Part shown: positions 20,317 to 33,500 of the stretch, one piece after another
Layout: each line of letters starts with the position of its first letter
Numbering within the stretch: the stretch's first letter is position 1
Origin: Ianthella basta
Lineage: Eukaryota > Porifera > Demospongiae > Verongiida > Ianthellidae
Direction: 5' to 3'
NCBI GenBank assembly: GCA_964019415.1
Contig: OZ025875.1
Span: forward strand, 8,602,717-8,666,716
DNA: 64,000 nt
Translations under genes and position numbers: made by a program
The notes under the pieces: model-generated
What the model was told of the DNA's origin: nothing
The model's database searches: none
The model's input: only the letters and a program-made list of their open reading frames with translations

Positions 20317-20675
20317 CACGTGAGGTGGACACGCCCTCCCCTAGCACACCACTCCACATCACCAATGAATATCATTACCCACTGTTGTTACACATTGACC
20401 TGTCATCAATCCTGACCCAATTCATTTATTCACTTGTACATCAAAACACAACCAATGTGACATGACATGACATGACATGAGTTGAGTTGAGTATAAATAT
20501 AAATTTAATGTAATTACTGCCATGAACTAACCCAACCCGACAGCCCCTTGTCCTCGGTCACTTGCACACACAACTCTTTAAGTTAGTGTTAACGTGTTGT
20601 TGTGCCGTATATGAACTGTCGTGTGTCTGGTAAATAAGCTATGCTAAAGTGATCGCTGTGAGATGTGCGGGCTGG
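20317..20675. other. Convergent spacer between the HORMAD gene and mL63
   Basis: Both genes end here. I see short CATGA and TTGAG direct repeats near 20463–20490 and AT-rich sequence, but no coding signal and no clear canonical AATAAA for either gene. Confidence 0.5.
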
Positions 20676-20975
20676 TCACGCCATCTTGCCAGTACTCTTG
20701 CTGAAGGTGGAGTTGTCCCGACCCATCCACCGACTACGCGTGCGCGCCCAGTGAGGCCCGCCCTCCTCCGCCCACCGACTCCTCCCACTGCCTACTTCGT
20801 CCTCTTGACTCAGGTAGGACTGGGACGTAGCTGAGAGCACCTTCTCCGACAGCCGCTTGCGCTTGTCAGCGTTGGCCCGCCTCGTACTGGTCATCTTCAC
20901 CACGCGGCGGTGCTTCCCGATCCACTGCTTGCCCGGAGTGGACCGAGCGCCCAACAGCAAACTTCGCAGCCACAT
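20676..20975 (-). CDS. MRPL57: Mitochondrial large-subunit ribosomal protein mL63 (MRPL57)
   Basis: mL63 is a small animal-type protein of the mitochondrial large ribosomal subunit (human 102 aa; 99 aa here). The N-terminus [20 protein letters not shown] followed by KHRR matches human [23 protein letters not shown] almost position for position, including the invariant QWIGKHRR box. The second half is basic and more diverged, so a small intron cannot be fully excluded, but the frame is open to a natural stop. It is single-exon as modelled. It is divergent from the tetraspanin gene across a 297-bp CpG-rich spacer. Confidence 0.85.
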   Translation of the reverse strand: [99 protein letters not shown]

Positions 20976-21272
20976 TGGAGGCGATTGCGCAATGTGCTTT
21001 TAATATGTTGCAATAGTCCAGCTGATTGGAATTTCCGATTGGGCGCGCCACATTCCAATGCGGCGCATTCCATTCCAGCGAACGATCGCTTCGACAGCAA
21101 CGACAATCCTCTCCGGCATCCAATACTCAGCCTCTGGTGTGCATTCCCAACGAATATCAGCTTTTAGAGGAAGCACACGCAGCGCACTAGCTACCTGAAC
21201 GGGACCTGACAGAGGAGGTGATTTCGCATCTAATTGGGTTAATCGCGCCTAACCAGAGAGACGAGAGCCGAG
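20976..21272. promoter_or_regulatory. Divergent promoter of mL63 and tetraspanin
   Basis: This is a 297-bp CpG-containing spacer between divergent starts. It includes TTGCGCAA (about 20986), the CGCGCC element near 21043 and a CCATTCCAGCGAACG stretch. No TATA box is seen. Its role is inferred from position. Confidence 0.55.
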
Positions 21273-23839
21273 ATGGTGAGGCAAGGACTGTTCGAGTGTT
21301 CCAGCCCGGGGCTGTCCGCCATGAAGTGGGTCGTGATCTTGTTCAACTTGTTCCTCTGGGTGAGTTGGTCGCGCCAGGACAACTGGTTACTGCGCCGCCG
21401 TGTGTCCGTCCGTCCGTTGTGTTCCCGCTCCGCTCCACTCTCGTCTTACAGCGTCTCTCCCCCCCCCCCCCCCCCCCGCACTGCAGGCCCTGGGTGTAGG
21501 CATGATGGCGGTGGGTATCTGGCTGTACGTCACCAACAACGAGTTCGCCGTCATCTCGAGGGGACAGTTCCTGGTCGGCAGCGTGCTGATGATGGCGGGC
21601 GGGTTTGGCGTCATCATCCTTGGGTTCCTCGGAGCAGTGGGGGCCATCTTTGAGAGCGCCTTCGTGCTTATTGTGGTGAGTGTGATGTGAGAGTGAGGAG
21701 TGTGTGTAAACTGTGAATGTGAGGGACAGTGTAGCTAGGGGTGTGTGTGTTTGTGTGAGGGTGAGGGTGATGTGGGAATGAGGTTGGGTGTGCTAGGTGA
21801 TATTAGAGTATGGTCAAGTGTGAATGGTAATGTTGACAGCTGAGACAAGACTACCTGAAGCTGTGCAGTTTGCCCAAGCCCAGGTGTTAGGGTTAGGCCC
21901 TGTAGAGGGCAGGCTGGCACTTTGTGTTTGTGTATGCACTGCCCTCCACTTGTTAGCACAGCACTAAGGCTCAGAGCAGTGTGTGCTGGTGTACAACACT
22001 GTGTACAGTACATGGGCAGACTCTGCTATTGTGTAACTTCCCCTTTGCATTGTGCAATAGTGGAGGCTGGGAAAAGACCTGTAATATTAATGTGAGATTG
22101 TGTGTCAGTACACACTGCTGTCACTGTGTGGTGTGCTGTCACTGTGTGGTGTGCTGTCACTGTGGTGTGCTGTCACTGTGTGGTGTGCTGTCACTGTGTG
22201 GTGTGCTGTCACTGTGGTGTGCTGTCACTGTGTGGTGTGCTGTCACTGTGTGGTGTGCTGTCACTTTGTGCTGGTGTGCTGTCACTGTGTGGTGTACTTG
22301 CTCGGGTGCAAGTGTGTTTGGTGTTGGCAAGGGCTGTTTACTGTTGTTCTGTCTGCAAAGTGCTGTGTGTGTAGTGCAGGGTGTGGAGTTGCCTAGCTTG
22401 CTATACCACCCTCCTTTCTGTGCCTATGGATGTCCATGTGGAATGGTCTAGCAAGCCAGACTGTGTATGAAGGGGCTTATGCAATGTCAGCTCCACACTC
22501 ACACATGATGGGTGATCCTGGCTATTGTCAGGAGAGGGGCATTATCTCTACATCTCACACATACCAACCATTCCAGTAATGTGATTGGTCATTCCTTTGG
22601 AATGAGTGGGGAATGCACTATAAATAGAACTACTAAACATGTAATGGCATGTGGAGAGGGCATTCCAGTCCTTAGGCATTACAGAGGTGTGTGTGTGTGT
22701 GTGCGTGTGTGGTGTGTGAGTGTATACCCTCATCCCCTTCCCTTCCCTCCCCTCCCTCCCCCTCCAATCAGTATATGATCCTCATTGCAATAGCCAGTAT
22801 CCTCCAGGTCTCAGCTGGTAGTCTGGCTGTTAACCAAGAGGCAAACGTGAGTGAGACTCACAAGTACACATGATTACACCAGGCATCCCCAACTGTCACC
22901 TGTTCTCTCCCCCCTCCCCCTCCCCTCTCTCCCCCCCTCCCCCCTCCCTCTTCCCCTGTGCACGCAGCTGAGGTCCATAGTAGACACTGAGCTGCGTAGG
23001 TCCATGGTGAGCTACCAACCTCACAGCGACTTCAGAACAGCCTACGACAGCCTACATGAAAGGGTTGGTTGACTCCGCCCCCTGCATCATGTGATAGGCA
23101 ATGAATACACTTGACTTGATGATCCATTTGATGTTCCAGTGTTTAGACACTAGCCACTGTCAGTGTTATCCCCTCTCATGCCCACCACCTCCACCTCTCT
23201 CTCTACCCCTACCAGTTCCGCTGCTGTGGATCAAACTCCTCTATGAACTGGCTGGATGCGTCCAACCTCGGGATGGTCGCACCAGACAGCTGCTGCATGG
23301 TGTTCTCTCAGGGATGTGGCAACACTGGACCTCAGAGTCAATTCTACCAGCAGGTGAGTGAGCTCCTCCTCCACACCACTCCACATGCAGGGCTAATGGT
23401 ACCTGTTAAAGAGTTGGTTGAAAGCATCACATCAGCAAGTAGTAACCGTTTCTTCTCCTTTCCTCTCCCCTCCCCTCCCCTTCTGGCCCCTCCCTCTCCT
23501 TCTGGCCCCTCCCCTCCCTTCCCCTCCAGGGGTGTCTGGACTTCTTGTCGATGTACCAGAGTGATCAGCTCTCCATTATCGGACCACTTGGACTCTTCAG
23601 TGGATTGTTTGGAGTGAGTAGCATGGACACTATACCCGCCTCTGTCCCCTCCCCTCACACCAATTCCCTCCCCTTCCCTTCACACCCCTCTTCTCCCCTC
23701 CCTCACACCCCCCTCCCCTCCCCCTCACACCCCTCCCTCCCCTCCTTTTCTCTCCCCCCAGCTCCTGTGTGGTATCTTTGTCCCACTTGGTCTCGTCATC
23801 ATGGTGTGTATGAACAAGGGATCATACCATCCCAATTAG
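21273..23839 (+). CDS. Tetraspanin (7 exons)
   Basis: Tetraspanins are four-pass plasma-membrane organisers. The model is 248 aa. Exons: 21273–21359, 21487–21675, 22772–22846, 22968–23063, 23216–23353, 23530–23613, 23762–23839; every intron is phase 0. TM1 starts at WVVILFNLFLW, TM2 is in VLMMAGGFGVIILGFLGAVG, TM3 in VLIVYMILIAIASIL and TM4 in GLLCGIFVPLGLVIMV. The large loop has the defining CCG motif (FRCCGSN), then DSCC and two GC pairs, for the usual set of disulfide cysteines. The exon 4 donor is the unusual GTTGGT, kept in the duplicate copy. A short extracellular loop and brief cytoplasmic tails complete a normal-length protein. The subfamily cannot be called from the sequence. Exons 4–7 are duplicated at 46324–47133. 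Confidence 0.92.
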
Positions 23840-23953
23840 ACATATACTGCATTTTATATAGCATGTAATTACCTTACAACTGTACAAATCTCACAGAAGC
23901 TTTAACACACAATGTACCCCATTGAACCCTACCTCACAACACACTACTCATTC

Positions 23954-23997
<44 letters not shown>

Positions 23998-24573
23998 ATG
24001 GATATTATATAGCACAAATTATAATGTTGAATGATGCTAGCTTTTCATGTGATCACTCAAAAGTGTGCATGTGCAGGAGTCAATGGGTACACTTAGACCA
24101 CTGCCCAAACAATGTGCACAGCCCACAGCTGCAAGGAGCCACTAGTACTGGTGACATGCAGTGCACATGGCCATAGCTACTGACTGGATGGTCTTATAGT
24201 GCGGCTAGCCAACAATGAAATCTCTCCACATGTGTAGCTAGCTAGTGGAGTGAGTAACTCTGGCAAGGTGAGGTGTGTCTACATGTTAGTTAACATAAAA
24301 CAGTATAGAATAATGGTCTGGTTTCCCCCTTAATGATAAAGACTTCTTAAGCTCATGATCATCCGGTACATGCAGGTGTAAGAATCTGCTGTAGCGGCCA
24401 TCTTCCGGAAGTGATGCAATACAAACGGGGAGGGGCTAGAAGAGGGGATTTCAAAGACTGACGTCATAGGGGCGGTCTTGTGCGGCCCGCCCTTTCGCTC
24501 CTGCCCTGGAGCACACGGGCCCAGAACAAACTGTCGATCTCTCGCGGATAGCCTTAATGCTGTGATAATATTA
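23840..24573. other. Tetraspanin–NLR intergenic region
   Basis: This contains a (CA)n run at about 23957–23996 and then sequence that is near-identical in the second copy. The last 180 bp hold the NLR promoter motifs listed separately. No further gene is seen. Confidence 0.7.
24396..24466 (+). promoter_or_regulatory. NLR gene 1 promoter cluster: YY1–ETS–ATF and CRE motifs
   Basis: GGCCATCTTCCGGAAGTGATGCAAT at 24396–24420 overlaps a YY1-type GCCATCTT, an ETS-type TTCCGGAA and a C/EBP–ATF-type TGATGCAAT. A perfect CRE (TGACGTCA) follows at 24459–24466. The cluster lies 108–178 bp before the start codon and is kept base for base ahead of NLR gene 2. Factor assignment is by consensus only. Confidence 0.6.
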
Positions 24574-27500
24574 ATGGGTCAGAAGTTTTCGTCTTGGCGC
24601 AGGCGGCGCCGGCTCCGTAGTGAGGAGGAACAACCCCCCGCAGCCGAACCTGTTGAGACACCGCCACGAGCTGGAGAGGACGAGAAGTCCTTGTCTGCTG
24701 GGGTAGGCCAGACAGGAGGAGTACGCTTTCCACCCATCCCCTCCGTACCCACGCATGACGATCGCTCTCCCACTCCCAGCAAGTCTTTTACAAGTGAAGA
24801 AGAGGGGAGCGAGTCCCCGCCAGCACCCTCTGGCGCTCTGCGTACAGCATCTCAAATGAGCAGTGCTTCAGGTACGCGCGTGCGTGTGCGTGTGTGCTTC
24901 ATGCAGATACAATAGAGCACACACAAACAGTGCTTCACAGACGGGCCGTATGAGCTGAGCTCTGATTCTGCTCACAGACACCCACTGACCAGACCCCACC
25001 TGGGCTGGTAGCTAGCTAGCTATGTGATATTATCTTGCCCGCGCATGCCCCTAGTCTCTGGTAGCACAGTTGTTAGACTCCTGCACCACACACTGCTGGT
25101 GTGCCTAGGTCAGTGAACACACCATTGCTTACTCTTACTCCTAACCCTAACCCTATTGCTTTCAGCAGTGTAACTGAGCAATTTGAAGCCGCCACATGTC
25201 CAATGATATTCTTCATGCTTTCCGCTGTTGCCCTTATGGTATACCTAGCTAGCACAGATTACCTGCACTGTATATACGAGACTGCTAAATGTAGGGATGA
25301 CATACAAGGGGCTGCTGGGCAAGACTACTGACAGTGTACTTACATGCACTTTGTACCAACTGACACCTCCAAACACTGATAGGTCATGTAGACAACAGAT
25401 GGGCAACCTCACAAGAATGCTGTCAATTGTATTCATAGTTTTGTAGACCAATTATTGTGAGGTGTTGTGTACACATGGCAGTAGGGGTGCTAGCCCCACT
25501 CTGCCTCCAGGTGCTTACTAGACTAGGAAAGGATCCTTTGGCCCTCTCAGTGGCTGCTCATCACTGTGCAGCTCTGTGCAGATGGTGATACTCCAGTGTA
25601 TTGTAGAGCAGTTTGTGTTTTCCCCATGCACTGTGCTTAGCACCTCATACCAACTGACACCTTCAAACACTATCATGATAAGTTATAGCTAGTGTTGAGA
25701 GAAGTTTGCAATCACAGCTGATACGTACATTTAGTGCTGAGAGAAATGACTGGTGGTACTCTTGCTCTCCTGCTCTGTGCCCTTGTCTTTTCAACTGTTA
25801 CAGCTCATCCCATGAGTCCATGGAATGATGATGCATTAATCTCCCTGTGTGAGAAGCTCAAGCTCCACTTACTAATGAACACAGGACTCAGTGATAAGCT
25901 GGAGAAGGCAGCCGGTGGCTTTATGGACCACAGTGAGGCACAGACTGTCATAGAACAGCCGGGAAGAAGAGCACAGATAGAACAAGTGATTGAAATTCTG
26001 CGAGGAAAACGAGACGAAGACTTCACTTGCTTCCTTGAAATGCTGAGAGCCACCAACAACAGTGTGTGGGCGGAGGAGCTGAGGAAGAAGGCCGAACAGT
26101 TCAAAAGAGAATATGGTAAGTGTGTGTGGAGAGAAACAGACCAAGGTGTAGTGTGCGTTGTGGGGTCAGATGTTTAGGCTGTTAAGTAAGGTCATTTAAC
26201 ACGCTTGACACAAGTTGACTCATTCTTCCTGTAAAGCTGTTGCTAGGCAACTTTAGGCTGCACTGAACACTCTATGAGGTTCACCCAATCGTGATCCAAC
26301 CCCACCCACACTGGTGTGTGTGTGCTAACATGTTGGACTTGTCCTGTAAGTAAAGTTATGGCTCTGAATAGTCATACACTGTGACCTGTGTATGTCTCCA
26401 CTCAACAATGAACTGACCGGTGCCCACACATGGGGGTGGAGCTGAGGGAATACTCATATTGTGGCCTCACCTTGTCTCTCTCAACTCCTTCACTGTAGTT
26501 GATGGAAGAGGAAGTGATGGAGGGCTGGCTACTTCAACCAGGAGAGATAAGCAAGAGGTGAGCCTGCTTGAAGTATGAGGCGTAGTTGGGTGTGGTGTGA
26601 AACTGACAGGAAAGTTCCAACAAATGTGCATTTTGTCATCACACAGCCACTGCTGAGCCTACCCACTCGTCAGTCATTGATGTATGTATGTATCCATGGC
26701 AGCAGAGTATAGGGAAGGGGTTTCCATGCAAGGTCTTGTTAAAAGGATCTCCTGCAAGAAATCGTTTTGAAATAGAAATTGAATGATAGCAAATGAAACA
26801 TGCCAAGTGTACAGAGCTGTACCAGAGGATAACATAGTGCTGCTACTGGCATTTAGGGCTGTTCTGTTGTATATGGTCTCAGCTCACTTTTTAATGTCAC
26901 TTGTCTATGATGTCATGCTTCCTAAATGTTTATCTTGTATTATAAGGCAGCCATCTTGATGATGTAATGGTAATGTATTCTGCTGCATTGCATGTAGTAT
27001 TTCTGGGGACATGTTCAGAGTATACATCCTCAGTTTTACATGACAGTGTGTATACATGTGTGTGTGCATGTTTATGCATTGGGACGTGCACCATCAGGTT
27101 GTGTCTGGGTACCTCTCTGTGTTGCAGTCCCTCCGTGCCAAGCTCGGCTGTTACTACTCTAAGGAGTGCATCCAAGACAACCCTCTACTGGCCTCTTCCA
27201 CCATGCTGTACGTGAAACTCAACCTGATACATTCAGAACAGCGGCGACCGATAGCAGGGAAGATTGACGAGGCAGCATCAGTGCACCTGGCCAGGGGAGG
27301 TGTTGAACAGGTGCCTCACGAGAAGGTGCCACTCAACTACGAACACATCCTCTCCTTCTCCCCTCCTGCTGGTATCTCCAGAAAGCGGGTGCTCATCGAG
27401 GGTGTACCAGGTAGTGGCAAGAGCACTCTCGTCCAGCAAATGTGCCACGATTGGTCGGTTGGTCATTTTGCACAAGACTACAAAATAGTCATCCAAGTCA

Positions 27501-30500
27501 CCCTGAGGAGTCTCCCCAAGGACCAGAAGCTGAGCCTGGAAGACCTCATCTTCACATCAGTCGAGGATGCAGCTGTCGTTCAAGAGGTCACTGACTACGT
27601 TACTGCACACCAAGGACAGGGGGTCCTGTTCATATTTGATGGATTTGATGAGCTGTCAGAAGAAATGCGTGAGAAGTCTCCAGTTCACGACATCATCACT
27701 GGCCATCTTGCCAAGCACTCATCTTTTATTGTGACGACTCGCCCCATCTCTGCAAAGAGCCTCTACCACTGTGTGGACAGGCGGGTGGAGATCAGTGGGT
27801 TTGGAGATGAAGAAGTGAAGAAATTCATCAGAGAGTACTTTGCCTCCTTCAACCCATCAGCAGGGGAGAAGCTCCTGTCATCCCTCTACCGTCTCCCTCA
27901 CATCCGGAACCTCTGCTATGTGCCACTGATGTGTTTGATGGTATGCTATGTAACATCCCTCGGTGACGACTCTGCAGAACTCCTGTCACTGCACCAGTTG
28001 TTCGAGTGCCTCATCACCAGCACCATCAACCACAACCTGGAGCGAGCAGGTCGGAAGGAACGCGCTGGCAGTCTACAAGACGTTATTGAACTCTTTCCCA
28101 GCTTCAACAAACTGATCCAATTGGCACTGGACGGGATTGAGAAGGACACCATCATTTTCTCCGACATTGGCTTTGATGAAGTAGACAGTGCCTTCCACGG
28201 CTTGTTCAATTGTATTGAAGCACGCACTCGAGTTGCTGGCATCATCTCTCGCACGTGGCACTTCCTGCACCTAACCCTGCAGGAGCTCATGGCGGCCCTC
28301 GCTGTGACCAAGAAGACACCAGAGGAGCAGGTCACCTTCTGGAGACAACACCTCACCTTGAGGTACGACAAGAAGGGGGACTTTGTTCTGGCAGATGACA
28401 GGAACAAGACCATGTTCCTGTTCTACAGTGGACTGAGTGGTCTCAGCACCCCAGGCATGCAGAGGATGCTACTGGAGACCCTCAACACAGTAGTGGAGCC
28501 TATCATTAGGGAGAGTACCCCACTTCCTGAACTGTGTGAAGTCGTAGCTGAGAGTGGCAATGAACAGTTGGCTCAGTCCATCCTGTCCCCATGTGGACCA
28601 ACAGTGAAGATTGATAAGGACTGCCACAGATGGGGTGTTGGCATAGCGTGGTGTGTCGCTCAGCACTACAAGCAGGTGGAAGAGGCTGGAATCAGGGTTG
28701 GAGGGATAGTTGTCCGCTCATCAGCTATCTCTAGCTTTATCTCTCAGCTGGGAGACGTCTCCACACTAACAAGAGTGGAGCTGCCATATATGGAGGTTGA
28801 TGATGGTAAGTTATCCCAAGGGCAGTTGAACCCATTTACAACTGAGGACTGCTTGACTGTAAAGTGTTAAGATTGAGAAAGACACTTAATAGTTGAAATA
28901 ATCTTATTCTTACTTCCCAATGATGCTCTTTTGGTAGTGCTCTGATTACTATACTCAACCACTGAGGTCCAGTACAAGTCTGTTGTTTGTAGCTGTTTAA
29001 GAAGAAGGTTGACACAACAGATGGTTACACTGTACACACTGAATGGCTGTCAGTTTTACTGAGGAACCTCCAGCTTGCAATGCCACTTTGTATATGGATT
29101 TGAACTGGGAATGGGAAGTATAGACACGTAATGTGTGTGATTATGAGTAACAGACGTGTGTCCATGGTCCCCACATGGATGTTGTGCAATCTGTATACGT
29201 ATGCACCTTACCTTGCAAAATTGTGTGGAAATCTTTTCATGACTTGTTATACTTGTACTTTCTCCAGATCTGTCAACTGTCAGGGAATTTCTACTGAAGC
29301 AAACACAACTCAAGTGCTTGACATTTGGAGGACTCAGAGAAGACACCAAGAATACGTTTGACACAGTGAAGGTATTGAAATGCTACAGTGAATGGAATAT
29401 CAACTTGATTTGCCCATGTCTCAAAGTGTCCCATGTCAACTGCCCCTAACCTGTGCAGTGTGGGTGGAGTCTGTACTTGATGAGGTGTACCAGTAGTAGA
29501 AGTGTGTCAGTTGTGTGTTTAGACTACAAAGTGTGCACATTCCACCATTTGAGCAATGTGTGCATGTGAGTGCCCCTTTACTTTGTTGTTTGTGTAGGAT
29601 GTGCTAACACACCACAAGGACTCACTGGAGGAAGTGACACTACATGGGGAGTGGATAGGTGTGTTGTGAGTAGCATGTGTCACACCATGCGCAGTGGGTA
29701 TCCACGGACACTGTTCCACTCAAAGAGAAAATGAAGTGTTTTGTGAAGAGGGTGTTTACAGTACAAAGGTACTCCGTGTAACATCTCCCATTACCATGGT
29801 AACCATGTTTTTCTATACTTAAACTAGCAGATGGTTGCCATGGTAATGGAAGTATTCCACCCTCAAGAGGATGTATAATTATTGGTGATATACAGAACTA
29901 TAATGAATGACTACTGTCCACTGGTCTTCACTCCTGCTTGTGCATGTCTGACATGTGTTGGAATTCACTCAGTTTGTTCTCATACCATCTTCCAGATACT
30001 CCCCTTGATGCTTTGGTGGAGTCCCTTGTGACCTGTCAGAGATTGACCTCTTTGGAGCTGAGCTATATCGACCTGTCCCTTCAGAGTTGCATCACATTAG
30101 TGAAGGGGTTGCACAATCTGAGGGCACTCAGACTGAAGAGGGTGTCTTTGTCGGATGAAAGAGTGAGTGACTGAGTTTGAGCTGCATGAATTGTAGACAA
30201 TCGGTTGCAGTGTTTGAAGTATTCAACATGTCATGCAATTCTATTGTCTTCCCTTACAGTCACTCACTGCCTCAGATGTCCACCTCATTGCATCATCAGT
30301 GGAACACCACCCCAGTCTGAGGGAGCTGACTGTTGGTAAAGAGTGCAGTAAGTCCATTGTCAAAGGAGCTGTGGAGGGGATGGCAGGGAGACATGGTGTG
30401 GATAAATTGGCTGTTGCTTCATACAATAAGTACGGTGAGTATCTTTAATACATTGTCATCCCATTGTATCCATGGCACACAGACAGTCTGTTCTAAATCA

Positions 30501-33500
30501 TGCCCCCCCCCCCAAGCATGTTTCATTGTTATGTGTACCTCGTCTGTCCCTTGCTGACCTCTCTAGTGAGAAGGAAGAAATGACAGCTGAGTCAGTTTTG
30601 GAGGTTTAGTCATATTCCATGTGCCTTTTCCAAATGGTGCCCCCCTAAGTGGTCAGCCAATAGTTGTCCAGTGTCATAAGATCTTGTCATTCCTTTGGTA
30701 CCCCCTTGCATGCATAGCAACACATGACCAAGCTAAGTGTGATTGTGGGACATCAAACTTCACCACCAACAATAGCTAACCTGTCACCTGTAGCACTACA
30801 CTGGGTGATCAATACCTTTCATGGAGGCCTGAATGTATGAACCCCTATTTAGCCTATTTCTTGGAAATACCCAGAGGTGTACTCTCCTACTTCAGTAACC
30901 CATTTCTGTCCTTCCAACTTTGCTAACTCCAATAACTACTGAGTCACCATCTATGTGTTGCCTCATGCATCCTCTGCAGTTGATCCTGCTCTGGTCCCGC
31001 CCATCTGTGCTGTAATGAGGACAGGATCGCTAAAGACCTTGTGTGTTGGTGGACTCCATTCTCAACTAGTAGAGCAGGTGTTGAAGGAACTGCCTCACTG
31101 CACTCAACTTAGGGAGTTGAAGTTGGAGTTGAAGTTGGACTTGTCCAGGTCAGACGAGGTGAGACATGTCACTTTGTATCCAATACATCAACAGTATAAA
31201 CTCCTACTGTACATCTGCACATGTAGTAAGGTTGGGAGGCTCTGCATGTACCCCAACAAGGGCAGTTGTGTAAGGGACTGCCTCACTGCACTCAACTCAG
31301 GGAGTTGGAGTTGGAGTTGGAGTAGTTGACACAGACATGCAGGTTGTGTTTTAGACATGTCACTTGTTGTATATGCAGTGTCTCTGGAGGAGTGCTTGTG
31401 TTGATCTAGCTGCTAGCCACTACTTTGTCATCTCACGTGCCACACGAAATGACAAAGTAGGGGCTAGCAGCTATAGACTATGTTTGTGTGTGAAATGCAC
31501 ACACCACATGCACTCACCTACGCTACAATGGCTATTTATTTCACATGCACTCTGATCTGTAGTTTGTGTCACATGACATGCATGTGACCCCATCTTCTTT
31601 ACAGGTTGGCACCCTCCCATCAGCTATTGAAGCTGCTCTCTCAAAGTGCACCACACTGGAGAAACTGACAGTGGAGGGAGCGTGTGTCCCTAGGAGTGTC
31701 CTTCCCTCTTCTGTCACTGCTGCCCTGCTTAGGGCAGTGAGTACTGTCAGGCCCTTGATAGAAGTGTCTATGGGCTTGTGTGACTATGGTATGCAGTGTG
31801 TGTGTGTGCGTGCGTGCGTGCGTGTGTGTGAATGTGACAACATTTGACAGTGCAGTATGTTTTGTGTTAGCTCCACAGCTTGCAATGTGTAGTTCAGCTT
31901 TGCACCTTGTGTCTCCCTCCCCTCCACGACCACTTGTCTCCCTCCCCTGCAGATGGTGTTGAGGAAGTGGAGACATTTGCCAGTTGCCTCAAGACAAGCA
32001 ACTTGAGGAATCTTGAGTTGACTAAGTCCTACAGCCTATCCCCTGTGCACATTGCAACCATCCTCAATGGTCTCAATGGGAACAACAGCCTTGAAGAGCT
32101 GGTGGTCACAACACCCGACTTTACTGTGAGTCATGTCAGGCAATGTGATTCCTGTGTGTGTACTAGAAGGGATGGTAGTGACACCAAGCCCACAGGTCAG
32201 TTCTGAGTGTGTTGTCTGTTTGTCACATAACACCATGTGAACTGGTTTCTTCCATCAGTAAACTACATGCATACACTTTGAAACCATCTCCATTCACTTG
32301 ACTACCCATAACAGGTGATGGCCCCTTCCTCTCACTCGGGAGAGCCCCCATGATGTTGTACATCTGTCTTGTTCATACAGTTCCTCTTTGCAGTTTGCAG
32401 TTCTCACTTGTCTACAGTTTTGTATTCTTTGTAGTTTGTAGAGAGAACTGAACATTACACCAGTATTCCGTGTATTGTCCAGAGTACTTGTTTCTACTAC
32501 TGTGAATGGTGTTCTCACTATGGGCTCAACCGATGAAGCATGCAAGACCTGTAGTTTAACTCTTCTGTCCCCCGGCCTATTAGCTTGCCTTGCTTATGTC
32601 AATGTGTGTCCATTGTCCTTACCTGTACACCTCCCCTATACCTCATGTCCTCCATAGCTCCATTTCATGTGTGTCTTTGTGTCAAGTCTGAGACTGCTGC
32701 AGTGTTAGTTGTCACACAGCACGGTCTCCTTAACCACATGCAGGAGGTGATGGAGGAGGATGTGTCAGACCCTGACATGCTGAAGGCAGTTCAAACAGCA
32801 GTCAGGGTGAACAGGTCAGTAAAGAGGATCAGGATTGAGGACAGACTGTTGAAGTGGACCAATGTGGCCACTGCTATCATTGAAGGAGCAGCACATAACA
32901 CAACATTGATGGAGGTGGAGCTGGTGACACCAGATGACCCACACCCTTCCCAGCTACAGAAAGTGGTTGACGAAACAAGACAAGCAAACCAAAAACTACG
33001 ACTGGTTGTTATGGCTGGTGAGTAAACATCACATGACATCACATGACATCACATGACACTAGTACACTCCCTCACATGTTGTGTGTCTCATGTCCCAAGT
33101 TGTGTCTGAGTGGTGTGTGGTGGTCTGTTGGTACAAGTGTGTCACAGTGAGGGCTTGTGAGCAAGTGCTGCACTGGAGGAGGGACGCGTCCCCCTCACTA
33201 AAGAGGGGGTTCCCCTCACAACATCCACCCAGTAGTGTCAGTGTGTGGTAGTGTGGATTGGCCTCATACCCTTTTGTGTACATGTGAAGGAAGGTCTGGT
33301 ACGTGCATACTGCTTGCACTGTGTGGCATTCACAGTCCCACAGAAAACAGTGGAGCCTCTGCACATGTGCACACAGTAGGTACCAGGCTGTCCTTCCCAC
33401 CCCCACACAATTACCAGTGCACAGGAATGAGGCTAGTGATGAATGTGTGGTAGTGGGCATGCAAGTGATCAGGAGGGAGTGATTTAGGGCAAGACTGGCA

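Noticed and set aside
22100-22451. Cys/Val-rich repeat ORFs (VWCAVTVWCAVT)
   Set aside because: They come from a short GTGTGCTGTCACTGTGTG tandem repeat in tetraspanin intron 2, with no splice support.
25139-25161. Telomere-like CCCTAA repeats
   Set aside because: Only about three units, inside an NLR intron and shared with copy 2. Too short to call an interstitial telomere.
25737-25803. Signal-peptide-like start (TGGTLALLLCALVFSTVTA) in front of the NLR CARD exon
   Set aside because: A pyrimidine tract and CAG acceptor at 25803 recur at the same place in copy 2 (49301). Joining exon 1 there keeps frame in both genes, so the hydrophobic stretch is intron.
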